DNA from: Streptomyces amritsarensis
GTDB lineage: Bacteria; Actinomycetota; Actinomycetes; Streptomycetales; Streptomycetaceae
Assembly: GCF_001953875.1 (NCBI RefSeq)
Contig: NZ_MQUR01000031.1
Location: 1-64,000, forward strand
Direction of reading: 5' to 3'
DNA length: 64,000 nt
In this document: positions 54,723-63,599 of the stretch, piece after piece
How positions within the stretch are numbered: the stretch's first letter is position 1
Layout of the letters: each line of letters starts with the position of its first letter
Made by a program: the position numbers and the translations under genes
Notes under the pieces: generated by a model
The model's database searches: none
What the model saw: the letters and a program-made list of their open reading frames with translations, nothing else
What the model was told of the DNA's origin: nothing

Positions 54723-55306
54723 GCACCGCCGACACCCTCTACTCCCGGACCGACTCCGTCCTCGGGGACTTCGCGATCCGCCCCCTGGACCCCTTCGCCG
54801 ACGCGGAGCTGCTCCACGGCTGGGTCACGCACCCCAAGGCCTCGTTCTGGATGATGCAGGACGCCTCGCTGCCGGACGTCGAGCGCGAGTACATGCGCAT
54901 CACGGCCCACGAGCACCACCAGGCCTACATCGGCCTGCACGAGGGCCGCCCGGCCTTCCTGATGGAGACCTACGACCCGAGCGAGCTGGAACTGGTCGGC
55001 CTGTACGACGCCCGGCCCGGCGACGTCGGCATGCACTTCCTCGTCGCGCCCAGCGACCGGCCCCTGCACGGGTTCACCCGCGCGGTCATCACGACCGTCA
55101 TGGCCGCGATCTTCGCCGACCCGGCCGCCGTCCGCGTCGTCGTCGAGCCGGACGTCGCCAACACCGCCGTGCACGCCCTGAACGAGGCCGTCGGCTTCGT
55201 GCCGGAGCGCCAGGTCACCAAGCCGGAGAAGGAAGCGCTGCTGAGCTTCTGCACCCGCGCGCAGTTCGAGGCCGCCACCGGCATCACCCAGGAGGTGTCC
55301 ATATGA
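54719..55306 (+). CDS. desC: Hydroxycadaverine acyltransferase
   Basis: This GNAT-fold acyltransferase of 195 residues (IucB/AlcB branch) acetylates or succinylates N-hydroxycadaverine; the acyl choice decides desferrioxamine B against E precursors. Conserved pieces are [13 protein letters not shown] near residue 40, [20 protein letters not shown] near 82, [20 protein letters not shown] near 137 and GFVPERQV. It overlaps both neighbours by 4 bases (ATGA), a fully coupled operon. Confidence 0.94.
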   Translation: MSTADTLYSRTDSVLGDFAIRPLDPFADAELLHGWVTHPKASFWMMQDASLPDVEREYMRITAHEHHQAYIGLHEGRPAFLMETYDPSELELVGLYDARPGDVGMHFLVAPSDRPLHGFTRAVITTVMAAIFADPAAVRVVVEPDVANTAVHALNEAVGFVPERQVTKPEKEALLSFCTRAQFEAATGITQEVSI

Positions 55307-57084
55307 GCCTCACCGACGCCGCCGCCCACCTCTCCCCCGAGTTGTGGGCCCGCGCCAACCGCGCCCTGGTCCGCAAGGCCCTCGCCGAGTTCGCGCACGA
55401 GCGCCTGCTGACCCCCGTCTCCCTCGGCGGCGACCGCTACTCGGTCGTCTCCGACGACGGCGCGGTGGAGTACCACTTCGACGCCGCCCGGCAGGTCCTG
55501 GACCACTGGTCGGTGGACGAGGCCACCATCACCCGGCTGCGCGACGGGCAGTCCCTGCCGCTGGACGCCCTCGACTTCCACATCGAGTTCCAGCAGACCC
55601 TGGGCTTGAGCGCGGAGGTCATGCCGGTCTACCTGGAGGAGATCTCCTCCACCCTGGCGGGCTCGGCCTTCAAGTACACCAAGCCGCAGATCCCCGCCGA
55701 CGTGCTGGCCAAGTCCTCCTTCCAGGACATCGAGACCGGCATGACCGAGGGCCACCCCTGCTTCGTCGCCAACAACGGCCGGCTCGGCTTCGGCGTGCAC
55801 GAGTACCACGCGTACGCCCCGGAGGCCGCGAACCCGGTCCACCTGGTCTGGGCCGCCGCGCACAAGGACGTCGCCACCTTCACGGCGGGCGCCGGCCTGG
55901 AGCACGACAGCTTCATGCGCGCCGAGCTCGGCGACGGCGCCGTCGACCTCTTCGCGGCGAAGCTGCGCTCCCTGGACCTGGACCCGGCCGACTACCTGCT
56001 CTTCCCGATCCACCCCTGGCAGTGGTGGAACAAGACCACGATCACCTTCGCCACGGAGATCGCCAACCGCCGGCTGGTGCTGCTCGGCGAGGGCGAGGAC
56101 GCCTACCTGCCGCAGCAGTCGATCCGCACCTTCTTCAACACCACCACCCCGACCAAGCACTACGTCAAGACGGCCATCTCCGTCCTGAACATGGGCTTCA
56201 TGCGGGGCCTGTCGGCCGCCTACATGGAGGCCACCCCCGCCATCAACGACTGGCTGCACCAGCTGATCGAGTCCGACGAGGTCCTGCAGTCCGTCGACTT
56301 CTCGATCATCCGCGAGCGCGCGGCGATCGGCTACCGGCACCTGCAGTACGAGCGCGCCACCGACCGCTACTCGCCGTACCGCAAGATGCTGGCGGCCCTG
56401 TGGCGCGAGTCCCCGGTGAACTCCCTCCAGGACGGCGAGCGCCTGGCCACCATGGCCTCGCTCCTCCACGTGGACGCCGAGGGCAGGTCGTTCGTCGGCG
56501 CCCTGATCCAGGAGTCCGGCCTCACCCCGGCCGAGTGGCTGAGGCCCTACCTGCGCGCCTACCTGCTGCCGCTGATGCACTGCTTCTACCAGTACGACCT
56601 CGCGTACATGCCGCACGGCGAGAACACCATCCTGGTCATCAAGGACGGCGTCGTCCAGCGTGCGATCTTCAAGGACATCGCCGAGGAGATCGTCATCATG
56701 GACGCGGACGCGGTGCTGCCGCCCGCGGTCGAGCGGATCCGGGCGGACGTGCCGGAGGACATGAAGCTGCTGTCGATCTTCACGGACGTCTTCGACTGCT
56801 TCTTCCGCTTCCTGTCCTCCATCCTCGTCACCGAGGGCATCTGCACCGAGGACACCTTCTGGCAGGCCGTGGCCGACTGCGCCCACGACTACCAGGAGTC
56901 CATGCCGGCTCTCACGGAGAAGTTCGAGCGCTACGACTTCTTCGCGGAGGAGTTCCAGCTGTCCTGCCTCAACCGCCTCCAGCTGCGCAACAACAAGCAG
57001 ATGGTCGACCTCTCCGACCCGTCCGCCGCGCTCCAGCTGATCGGCAGCCTCAAGAACCCCGTCGCGGCCTTCGCCCGGCGGTGA
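55303..57084 (+). CDS. desD: NRPS-independent siderophore synthetase for desferrioxamine
   Basis: This IucA/IucC-family ATP-dependent synthetase of 593 residues oligomerises and macrocyclises N-hydroxy-N-succinyl-cadaverine units to desferrioxamine. Motifs are TEGHPCFVANNGRLGFGVHE near residue 148, FPIHPWQWWNK near 228, KTAISVLNMGFMRGLS near 290 and the FhuF-like C-terminal helix region. ATG at 55303 has GGAGG 7 bases ahead; an upstream open frame overlapping desC is spurious. Two tandem hairpins follow the stop. The product is typical type C NIS synthetase, as in S. coelicolor SCO2785. Confidence 0.95.
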   Translation: MSLTDAAAHLSPELWARANRALVRKALAEFAHERLLTPVSLGGDRYSVVSDDGAVEYHFDAARQVLDHWSVDEATITRLRDGQSLPLDALDFHIEFQQTLGLSAEVMPVYLEEISSTLAGSAFKYTKPQIPADVLAKSSFQDIETGMTEGHPCFVANNGRLGFGVHEYHAYAPEAANPVHLVWAAAHKDVATFTAGAGLEHDSFMRAELGDGAVDLFAAKLRSLDLDPADYLLFPIHPWQWWNKTTITFATEIANRRLVLLGEGEDAYLPQQSIRTFFNTTTPTKHYVKTAISVLNMGFMRGLSAAYMEATPAINDWLHQLIESDEVLQSVDFSIIRERAAIGYRHLQYERATDRYSPYRKMLAALWRESPVNSLQDGERLATMASLLHVDAEGRSFVGALIQESGLTPAEWLRPYLRAYLLPLMHCFYQYDLAYMPHGENTILVIKDGVVQRAIFKDIAEEIVIMDADAVLPPAVERIRADVPEDMKLLSIFTDVFDCFFRFLSSILVTEGICTEDTFWQAVADCAHDYQESMPALTEKFERYDFFAEEFQLSCLNRLQLRNNKQMVDLSDPSAALQLIGSLKNPVAAFARR

Positions 57085-57090
57085 GACACG

Positions 57091-57140
57091 GGTCGGGGCA
57101 GGTGCCGATACGGTCCCTCGGCACCTCCCCCGCCCCGACC
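57091..57140. terminator. First terminator behind desD
   Basis: Two stacked stems (GGTCGGGGC/GCCCCGACC and AGGTGCCGA/TCGGCACCT) form an 18-bp arm with one C-rich bulge, between convergent desD and the GH20 gene. Confidence 0.75.
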
Positions 57141-57147
57141 GTGTGAC

Positions 57148-57190
57148 GGCGTGACCGCGAAGTCAGAAAGGCCCTCTTCGCGGTCACGCC
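57148..57190. terminator. Second terminator behind desD
   Basis: GGCGTGACCGCGAAG (57148-57162) pairs perfectly with CTTCGCGGTCACGCC (57176-57190), 15 bp, in tandem with the previous hairpin. Together they should stop both convergent transcripts. Confidence 0.75.
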
Positions 57191-57223
57191 TTCGCCGTGT
57201 CCGGGCCGGATGCGGCCTCGCGT

Positions 57224-58804
57224 TCAGCGCGCCCACGCAACGTCAGGGGCCCGGAAGAAGCCGATGTCCTGGGCGTCCAGGCGGGGGGCCTGCGCGGCGA
57301 GGCGGCGGCCGTACGCGGTCCAGTCGAGGGCGGCGGCCGGGGACCAGCCCAGCTCCGCCACGCCCAGCACCCTGGGGAACGCCATCAGCTCCCATTCGGC
57401 CCGCGTCGCGACGTTCTCCGTCCACAGCGGGGCCTCCACCCCCAGGACCGCGGACTCCGGCACCCCGGCCAGGTAGGACCCCGGGTCCCAGGAGTACGAG
57501 CGCGCCACCGGGACGTAGCCCGCCCAGGCCAGCCCCGGCTTCGTCGCCGCCGCGTACTTCATGTCCAGGTACACCCGGTCCGCCGGCGACAGGATCAGCG
57601 GGTGCCCGGCCTTCGCCGCCTCCGCCACGGCCGACCGGTCCGCGGCCGGGGTCTTGTCGTGGCCCCAGTACTGCAGGACCGCACCCGCCGCCGGCCGCGC
57701 CGACGCCAGCTGGTGCCAGGCCACCACCGTCTTGCCGTGGCGGCCCACGACCTGCTGCGCCCGGTCCATGAAGGCCGCGTAGTCCGCCGCCGGTGTCGCG
57801 TGCGCCTCGTCGCCGCCGATGTGCAGGTAGCGGCCGGGCGTGAGCTCCGCCAGTTCGCCGAGCACGTCGTCGACGAACTCGTACGTCCGCTCCTTCGCCA
57901 CGCACAGCGAGCTGAAGCCGACCTTGGTCCCGGTGTACCGGGGCGGTGCCTTCCCGTCGCAGTTCAGCTCGGCGTAGGAGGCGAGCGCGGCGTTGGTGTG
58001 CCCCGGCATGTCGATCTCGGGGACCACGTCCACGTACCGCTCGCCCGCGTACGCCACCAGCGCGCGGTACTCGTCCTTCGTCCAGTGGCCGCCGGGCCCG
58101 CCGCCGACCTCGCCGGCGCCCCCGTACTGCGCCAGCCGCGGCCAGGAGTCGATTGCCAGGCGCCACCCCTGGTCGTCGGTGAGGTGCACGTGCAGGGTGT
58201 TGATCTTGTACTGGGCGAGCTGGTCCACGTACCGCTTCACCTGTTCCACCGTGAAGAAGTGCCGTGCGATGTCGACCATGGCCCCCCGGTAGGCGAAGCG
58301 CGGCCGGTCGGTGACCGTGCCGCCCGGTACCGTCCCGGGCCCGGCCACGGGCACCAGCTGGCGCAGGGTCTGGCCCGCTCGGAACAGCCCGGCCGGGGTC
58401 CGTGCGACGAGGTCGACCCCGCTCGGGCCGGACGTCAGCCGGTAGCCCTCCTCCCCGACCCCCTCGGCCGCCGCGTCGATCCTGAGGCGGATCCCGTCCC
58501 CGCGGGCCCCCCCGACCACCGGCAGCGGCAGCCCGCTCGGGCCGCGCAGCTGCTCCGCGAGGAGCTCGCCGACGCGGCGGACCTCCTCGCCCGCGCCCGG
58601 CCCCGTACGCACGACCGTGCCGGGTCCGAAGGCGTAGCCGGGGCCCGAGGCCCGCGCGGAGACGGGCGCCGGCAGGAGCCGTTCGAAGGGGGCGAGGGCC
58701 GCGGGCGGGTCGTCACCGGCGCTCGCGTCGTCGCCGCGGGCGGCGGTGCAGGAGACGGCACCGAGGACGAGGAGGGTGCCGAGCGCGCGTCGCAGGACTC
58801 TCAT
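57224..58804 (-). CDS. GH20 beta-N-acetylhexosaminidase lipoprotein
   Basis: This exported glycoside hydrolase family 20 enzyme of 526 residues releases terminal GlcNAc/GalNAc by substrate-assisted catalysis. The catalytic Asp-Glu pair lies in HIGGDEAH (D332, E333). The N-terminal helper domain covers about 45-165; the barrel has YKINTLHVHLTDDQGW near 205 and WAGYVPV. A signal with lipobox VSC (C19) predicts a surface lipoprotein. ATG at 58804 is used because upstream frame lacks a signal; the ribosome site is weak. It is convergent with desD and divergent from the DUF4429 gene (52-base gap). It belongs with GH3 and GlmS in amino-sugar metabolism. Confidence 0.93.
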   Translation of the reverse strand: MRVLRRALGTLLVLGAVSCTAARGDDASAGDDPPAALAPFERLLPAPVSARASGPGYAFGPGTVVRTGPGAGEEVRRVGELLAEQLRGPSGLPLPVVGGARGDGIRLRIDAAAEGVGEEGYRLTSGPSGVDLVARTPAGLFRAGQTLRQLVPVAGPGTVPGGTVTDRPRFAYRGAMVDIARHFFTVEQVKRYVDQLAQYKINTLHVHLTDDQGWRLAIDSWPRLAQYGGAGEVGGGPGGHWTKDEYRALVAYAGERYVDVVPEIDMPGHTNAALASYAELNCDGKAPPRYTGTKVGFSSLCVAKERTYEFVDDVLGELAELTPGRYLHIGGDEAHATPAADYAAFMDRAQQVVGRHGKTVVAWHQLASARPAAGAVLQYWGHDKTPAADRSAVAEAAKAGHPLILSPADRVYLDMKYAAATKPGLAWAGYVPVARSYSWDPGSYLAGVPESAVLGVEAPLWTENVATRAEWELMAFPRVLGVAELGWSPAAALDWTAYGRRLAAQAPRLDAQDIGFFRAPDVAWAR

Positions 58805-58856
58805 GTGCCCAGGTATAGGCCAACTGGCCTGCCGTGCACGGTGGGAGAATCGCCGA

Positions 58857-59741
58857 ATGGCGGAAATCATCCAGAAGGACGGAACCTGGACGTTCGACGG
58901 CGAGTCGGTGCGCATCGTGCCCGGCCGCGACAAGGGGGTGGGGCTGCTGCGGCAGACCCTGGGCGAGGTGGTCGTGCCGTTGCGGGCGCTCGCGGGGATC
59001 AGTTACGAGCCGGGCCGCAAGGCGGGTCGGCTGCGCCTGCGGTTGCGCGAGGGGGCCGACCCTCTGACGCAGGTGACGGGGGGACGGCTGCCGGAGGCCT
59101 CCGACCCGTACCGGCTGAGCGTGGAGCCGGACCGCACGGGGGTGGCGGAGTACTTCGTCGACGCGGTGCGCAACGCGCTGCTGCTGGAGCAGGTGGATCC
59201 GGGTCCGACGGATGCCTACCTGCTGCCCGGCCCCGCCGTGCCGATGGCGGTGGGCGCGGGCGACGGGACCGTCACCTTCGACGGCGACCGGGTCGCGCTG
59301 GAGTGGAACTGGACGACCGAGGAGGCCAAGCGCTCCGGCGGGCCGCGCGAGTTCCGGGTCACGGATCTGCGGACGGTGGAGTGGGCCCCGGCGAAGGGCC
59401 TGGAGAACGGCTGGCTCCGCTTCAGCCTGGCCGGTGCCGTGCAGCCCGCCGCGCCCAAGTACGACCCGTACACGGTGGAGCTGTTCGGCTTCAAGAAGGA
59501 CCCGCTGATGGCGCTGGTCGCCGCGGCGGTGGCGCTGCGGCTGCCGCACCCGGCCGCGCCGGCGCAGGAGCGGGTCGAGGACGCCCCGCCGAAGGAGCTC
59601 CCCGCGCCGGCCGCCGGCGTCGCGGAGGACCACGACGCCCTGCTGCGGCGGCTGCGGGAGCTGGGGGATCTGCACCAGACGGGAGTCCTCACGGCCGACG
59701 AATTCGCCGCGGCGAAGCAGTCCGTTTTGCGCAGATTCTGA
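58857..59741 (+). CDS. DUF4429 protein with SHOCT tail
   Basis: This cytoplasmic protein of 294 residues is composed of two DUF4429-like beta domains (about 5-105 and 115-225; each with a G-T-W/V-x-FDG start, TWTFDGESVRIVP and TVTFDGDRVALEW) and a C-terminal SHOCT helix pair (DHDALLRRLRELGDLHQTGVLTADEFAAAK). DUF4429 is widespread in actinomycetes and of unknown function; PH-like folds have been suggested. GGGAG lies 9 bases ahead of ATG 58857. A terminator lies shortly after the stop. Confidence 0.85.
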   Translation: MAEIIQKDGTWTFDGESVRIVPGRDKGVGLLRQTLGEVVVPLRALAGISYEPGRKAGRLRLRLREGADPLTQVTGGRLPEASDPYRLSVEPDRTGVAEYFVDAVRNALLLEQVDPGPTDAYLLPGPAVPMAVGAGDGTVTFDGDRVALEWNWTTEEAKRSGGPREFRVTDLRTVEWAPAKGLENGWLRFSLAGAVQPAAPKYDPYTVELFGFKKDPLMALVAAAVALRLPHPAAPAQERVEDAPPKELPAPAAGVAEDHDALLRRLRELGDLHQTGVLTADEFAAAKQSVLRRF

Positions 59742-59775
59742 CCGGATGCATCCATTCCGCTGGTCCAGACCAGAG

Positions 59776-59803
59776 AGATCCTGCCCGGAATCGGGCAGGA
59801 TCT
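59776..59803 (+). terminator. Terminator of the DUF4429 gene
   Basis: AGATCCTGCCCG (59776-59787) and CGGGCAGGATCT (59792-59803) form a perfect 12-bp stem with a GAAT loop, then TTGCGTT. Its position argues that the next gene starts downstream of it. Confidence 0.85.
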
Positions 59804-59838
59804 TTGCGTTGGGCGGCTTGAGACGTCAGTATCTACGG

Positions 59839-60114
59839 GTGCTCGACCGCCGCCCGTCCTATGACGATCTCGTCGAACACCTGGTGCGCAGCACCTCGCT
59901 GCAGCGGGGCGAAGCGGCCCGGGTGGTCCTCGACGTGCTCGCCTACTTCGACGAGACGACGGAGGACTTCGTCCGCCGCCGCCATCGCGAACTCCAGGCC
60001 GGCGGATCCGTGAACGCGGAGATCTTCGAGCGGATCGCGGCCGAGCTGCCGCACCGCGCCGTGGCGCCTCCGGAGCTCTCGCTCCGGCAGCTGCGCCGCA
60101 TCGTCTACGGCTGA
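59839..60114 (+). CDS. Small conserved Streptomyces protein
   Basis: This cytoplasmic protein has about 91 residues from GTG 59839, beginning VLDRRPSYDDLVEHLVRST. It is all-helical in appearance and Arg/Glu-rich (ETTEDFVRRRHRELQ, SLRQLRRIVYG). I recognise it as a conserved small protein between the DUF4429 gene and glmS, but no function is known to me. The frame is open to ATG 59746, but that start would put the DUF4429 terminator inside the coding region; TTG codons at 59809 and 59818 are alternatives. It ends 71 bases before glmS and may be co-transcribed with it. Confidence 0.65.
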   Translation: MLDRRPSYDDLVEHLVRSTSLQRGEAARVVLDVLAYFDETTEDFVRRRHRELQAGGSVNAEIFERIAAELPHRAVAPPELSLRQLRRIVYG

Positions 60115-60185
60115 CCGGCCGCCGCCGGAGCGGCCGCGGGCGGGTGACGGGTACACGAACCGAACTTCAGGAGGGGCAGGACCGT

Positions 60186-62003
60186 ATGTGCGGAATCGTC
60201 GGTTACATCGGAAAGCGTGACGTGGCACCGCTGCTGCTGGAGGGCCTGGCACGGCTGGAGTACCGCGGCTACGACTCCGCGGGCATCGTCGTGAACAGCC
60301 CGAAGGCCGGCGCGCTCAAGATGGTCAAGGCCAAGGGCCGCGTCCGCGACCTGGAGGCCCGGGTCCCGAAGCGCTTCGCCGGCACCACCGGCATCGCCCA
60401 CACCCGCTGGGCCACCCACGGCGCCCCGAGCGACCTCAACTCGCACCCGCACCTGGACCCGGAGAACAAGGTCGCCGTCGTCCACAACGGCATCGTCGAC
60501 AACGCCGCCGAGCTCCGCGCCAAGCTGGAGGCCGACGGCGTCGTCTTCGCCTCCGAGACCGACACCGAGGTCATCACCCACCTGATCGCCCGCTCCCAGG
60601 CCGACAGCCTGGAGGAGAAGGTCCGCGAGGCCCTGAAGGTGATCGAGGGCACGTACGGCATCGCCGTGATGCACGCCGACTTCACCGACCGCATCGTCGT
60701 CGCCCGCAACGGCTCGCCGGTCATCCTCGGCATCGGCGAGAAGGAGATGCTCGTCGCCTCCGACGTCGCCGCGCTGATCGCCCACACCCGCCAGGTCGTC
60801 ACCCTGAACGACGGCGAGATGGCCACCCTGAAGGCCGACGACTTCCGCACGTACACCACGAGCGGCACGACGACGAACGCCACCCCGGAGACCGTGGAGT
60901 GGGAGGCCGCCTCCTACGACATGGGCGGTCACGACACCTACATGCACAAGGAGATCTCCGAGCAGCCCGACGCGGTCGACCGCGTGCTGCGCGGCCGGAT
61001 CGACGACCGCTTCAACACCGTCCACCTGGGCGGCCTGAACCTGGACCCGCGCGAGGCGCGCGGCATCCGCCGGGTCAAGATCCTGGGCTGCGGCACCTCG
61101 TACCACGCGGGCCTGATCGGGGCCGGCCTCATCGAGGGCATGGCCCGCATCCCCGCCGACGCCGAGCCGGCGTCGGAGTTCCGCTACCGCAACCCGGTCG
61201 TGGACCCCGACACCCTCTACATCGCGGTCTCCCAGTCGGGTGAGACCTACGACGTGCTCGCGGCCGTGCAGGAGCTCAAGCGCAAGGGCGCCCGCGTCCT
61301 GGGCGTCGTCAACGTGGTCGGCTCCGCGATCGCCCGCGAGGCCGACGGCGGCGTCTACGTGCACGCCGGCCCCGAGGTCTGCGTCGTCTCCACCAAGTGC
61401 TTCACCAACACGGTCGTGGCCTTCGCGCTGCTCGCCGTGCACCTGGGCCGCATCCGGGACCTGTCGGTCACCGACGGCAAGCGGATCATCGAGGGCCTGC
61501 GCAAGCTGCCCGCGCAGATCCAGGAGATCCTCGACGGCGAAGAGGACATCAAGAAGCTCGCGGCCGAGTTCGCCGAGGCCAAGTCGATGATGTTCATCGG
61601 CCGGGTCCGCGGTTACCCCGTGGCGCTGGAGGCCTCCCTGAAGCTGAAGGAGATCTCCTACATCCACGCCGAGGCCTACCCGGCCTCCGAGCTCAAGCAC
61701 GGCCCGCTGGCCCTGATCGAGCCGTCGCTGCCGACGGTCGCGATCGTCCCGGACGACGACCTGCTGGAGAAGAACCGCGCGGCGCTGGAGGAGATCAAGG
61801 CCCGCAGCGGCCGGATCCTCGCGGTCGCCCACCGCGAGCAGGAGAAGGCGGACCACACCATCGTGGTCCCGAAGAACGAGGACGAGCTGGACCCGATCCT
61901 CATGGGCATCCCGCTCCAGCTGCTGGCCTACCACACGGCCCTGGCCATGGGCCGGGACATCGACAAGCCGCGCAACCTGGCGAAGTCGGTCACCGTCGAG
62001 TAG
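60186..62003 (+). CDS. glmS: Glutamine-fructose-6-phosphate aminotransferase
   Basis: This enzyme makes glucosamine-6-phosphate from fructose-6-phosphate and glutamine, the first step to UDP-GlcNAc and peptidoglycan. It has 605 residues, standard for bacterial GlmS. The N-terminal glutaminase begins MCGIVGYIGKRDVAPLLLEG with the catalytic Cys2 and TRWATHGAPSDLNSHPH. Two SIS isomerase domains follow (ILGCGTSYHAGLIG near 300, SQSGETYDVL near 348) with the C-terminal KSVTVE tail. The C2 requirement fixes the start at 60186, with AGGAGGGG upstream. A GlmS riboswitch-ribozyme is not expected or seen. It is followed by a strong bidirectional terminator. Confidence 0.96.
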   Translation: MCGIVGYIGKRDVAPLLLEGLARLEYRGYDSAGIVVNSPKAGALKMVKAKGRVRDLEARVPKRFAGTTGIAHTRWATHGAPSDLNSHPHLDPENKVAVVHNGIVDNAAELRAKLEADGVVFASETDTEVITHLIARSQADSLEEKVREALKVIEGTYGIAVMHADFTDRIVVARNGSPVILGIGEKEMLVASDVAALIAHTRQVVTLNDGEMATLKADDFRTYTTSGTTTNATPETVEWEAASYDMGGHDTYMHKEISEQPDAVDRVLRGRIDDRFNTVHLGGLNLDPREARGIRRVKILGCGTSYHAGLIGAGLIEGMARIPADAEPASEFRYRNPVVDPDTLYIAVSQSGETYDVLAAVQELKRKGARVLGVVNVVGSAIAREADGGVYVHAGPEVCVVSTKCFTNTVVAFALLAVHLGRIRDLSVTDGKRIIEGLRKLPAQIQEILDGEEDIKKLAAEFAEAKSMMFIGRVRGYPVALEASLKLKEISYIHAEAYPASELKHGPLALIEPSLPTVAIVPDDDLLEKNRAALEEIKARSGRILAVAHREQEKADHTIVVPKNEDELDPILMGIPLQLLAYHTALAMGRDIDKPRNLAKSVTVE

Positions 62004-62028
62004 CAGCCCCGGGCTGTCACCGGACATG

Positions 62029-62065
62029 CGAGAGCCCCCGAGCGCACCGCGCTCGGGGGCTCTCG
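62029..62065. terminator. Bidirectional terminator behind glmS
   Basis: CGAGAGCCCCCGAGCGC (62029-62045) and GCGCTCGGGGGCTCTCG (62049-62065) form a perfect 17-bp stem with loop ACC, between the convergent glmS and the acetate-transporter-family gene. Read minus, it ends with CGCATGTCC; read plus, with TACGCC, so there is no U-tract. Confidence 0.8.
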
Positions 62066-62075
62066 TACGCCGTGC

Positions 62076-62645
62076 TCAGCCCGCGGCGACCGCGCCGCCG
62101 CGCCCGGCCCGGCCGAAGGCCGTCGGCCAGTGGGCGAGGGCCGCGGTGGCGCCGTACCAGGCCAGCAGGCCGCCGACCGCGGCCGCCCAGCCCGCCGCCT
62201 TGGCCAGCATGCTGTTGTCCGCGAAGGCGCCTATCGCCAGGAGCAGCAGGGAGAGGGTGAACAGGCCGTACACGCCCTGTCCGAAGAGGCCGCTCGCGGC
62301 ACCCACCGTGAGGGTGATGCCGAGCAGGGCGAACAGGACGAAGAACGTTCCGGCGGCGTCTGCCGAAACCTTTCCGTCGGCTCCCGCGGCCCAGGTGAAC
62401 CAGAAGGCTCCGAGGCCCGCGAACGCCGTGCCGTTGAAGCCGTTGCCGCCGCGGAACTCGAGGAGTCCGAGCACGAACAGGGCCAGACCGCCGACGTAGG
62501 TGGCGAGCAACACGGAGCCGGCAGCGGACACGCCGTCGATCACGCCGGTGTGGCCGATACCGAATGCGAGAAGGGTGAGACCCAGGGCGATGTTCCCGAG
62601 GGTCGAAGTCGAGGCCGTGCTTCCCGCAGAGACACCATTGTCCAC
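62076..62645 (-). CDS. GPR1/FUN34/YaaH-family (acetate-permease-like) membrane protein
   Basis: This 189-residue protein has about six membrane segments in the order expected for the acetate/succinate channel family SatP/YaaH. The family's N-P-A-P-L-G-L motif is degenerate here (NIALGLTLLAFG near residue 18), so assignment rests on length, topology and the FNGTAFAGLGAFWFTWA block. The GTG start at 62645 has AAGGGAG 7 bases upstream. Acetate or a related small acid is the plausible substrate, not proven. Confidence 0.78.
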   Translation of the reverse strand: MDNGVSAGSTASTSTLGNIALGLTLLAFGIGHTGVIDGVSAAGSVLLATYVGGLALFVLGLLEFRGGNGFNGTAFAGLGAFWFTWAAGADGKVSADAAGTFFVLFALLGITLTVGAASGLFGQGVYGLFTLSLLLLAIGAFADNSMLAKAAGWAAAVGGLLAWYGATAALAHWPTAFGRAGRGGAVAAG

Positions 62646-62743
62646 GGCGGGCTCCCTTCGATCTGCAGTTGTTTGCTGCGTCCCAGCAGCATTTATCTAC
62701 CCTTTACACGAGGGCACAACCGCACAATCGGCTTAACACCTGG

Positions 62744-63277
62744 TCACGGAATGACAACAACCGGTCGCTGTGCGCGCTTGGCGAGACGACCGGCCACCGA
62801 GCCGAAGATCCGGCCCACGATCCCGTGCGTGGAGCCCACCACGATGGCGTCGGCCGAATACTCCCTGCCGACCTCCTCCAGCTCATGGCAGATGTCACCG
62901 CCGCGCTCGACCAGGATCCACGGCACTTCGGCCAGGTAGTCGGCGCAGGCGAGCTCCAGGCCCAGCACCTCGGTGCGGTGGTCCGGCACGTCCACGAAGA
63001 CGGGCGGCTCGCAGCCGGCCCACACGGTGGTGGGCAGCCGGTTGGCGACATGGACGATGATCAGCCCCGAGCCGGAGCGGCGGGCCATGCCGATGGCGTA
63101 CGCGAGCGCGCGCTCACTGGACGTCGATCCGTCGAATCCCACGACGACGCCGTGCCGGAAGGCCGGGTCGCAGGGCGAGCGTGTCTGTTCCACCGCGCGC
63201 GGCTCGGCGGCCGACGCGGGGTCGGCGAGCCGTTTGCGCTTGCGGTCCGCTGGTTCGGAGAATTCGTGACCGGCCAT
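62744..63277 (-). CDS. Universal stress protein UspA family
   Basis: This cytoplasmic 177-residue USP has a 40-residue charged N-terminal extension and one UspA domain. The domain opens VVVGFDGSTSSERALAYA and closes with the ATP-binding G-2x-G-9x-G-S pattern (GSTHGIVGRIFGSVAGRLA), followed by VVVIP. ATP-binding members sense energy or redox state and help survival in stationary phase; the specific role here is unknown. It lies 98 bases upstream of the YaaH-type gene on the same strand. Confidence 0.9.
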   Translation of the reverse strand: MAGHEFSEPADRKRKRLADPASAAEPRAVEQTRSPCDPAFRHGVVVGFDGSTSSERALAYAIGMARRSGSGLIIVHVANRLPTTVWAGCEPPVFVDVPDHRTEVLGLELACADYLAEVPWILVERGGDICHELEEVGREYSADAIVVGSTHGIVGRIFGSVAGRLAKRAQRPVVVIP

Positions 63278-63599
63278 GGGTGTCTCGGCGAAGAGGTCCT
63301 TGGAGAAAGCAACAGGGGCGATATCGGCGACTCAGTGTGACGGAGCTCTGTCCGGGAAGCATCTTCCCAAGCCCATACCCACCAGGGTACGGCGACACTC
63401 CTGTCCTGCACAGGGCATGCCGCACTTGGAGAGCGTCCCTGGGAGGATGCCGGAGTGAGCGCGCCTTGGCAATGTCCGCTGTCCCCTACAGCCAGTGACG
63501 AGACCGGGAGTTGCCACCCGTGCGCGCAGTGACCGAGCCCCGCCGGGCGGCGTTGGACATGCGTCCGACCGTTCAGGAAGAGCCCGCAGGGAGTACGCC
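63278..63599. other. 322-base gene-free stretch, divergent promoters
   Basis: Short frames here do not resemble proteins. The segment separates the divergent USP and edge genes and should carry both promoters; individual -10/-35 boxes are not clear. GGGAG lies 8 bases before the next start. Confidence 0.45.

Noticed and set aside
59746..59838. ATG at 59746 as start of the small gene before glmS
   Set aside because: Would place a strong intrinsic terminator of the previous gene inside the coding sequence.
60115..60185. glmS ribozyme-riboswitch
   Set aside because: Only 71 bases between genes and no ribozyme core; the element belongs mainly to Firmicutes.
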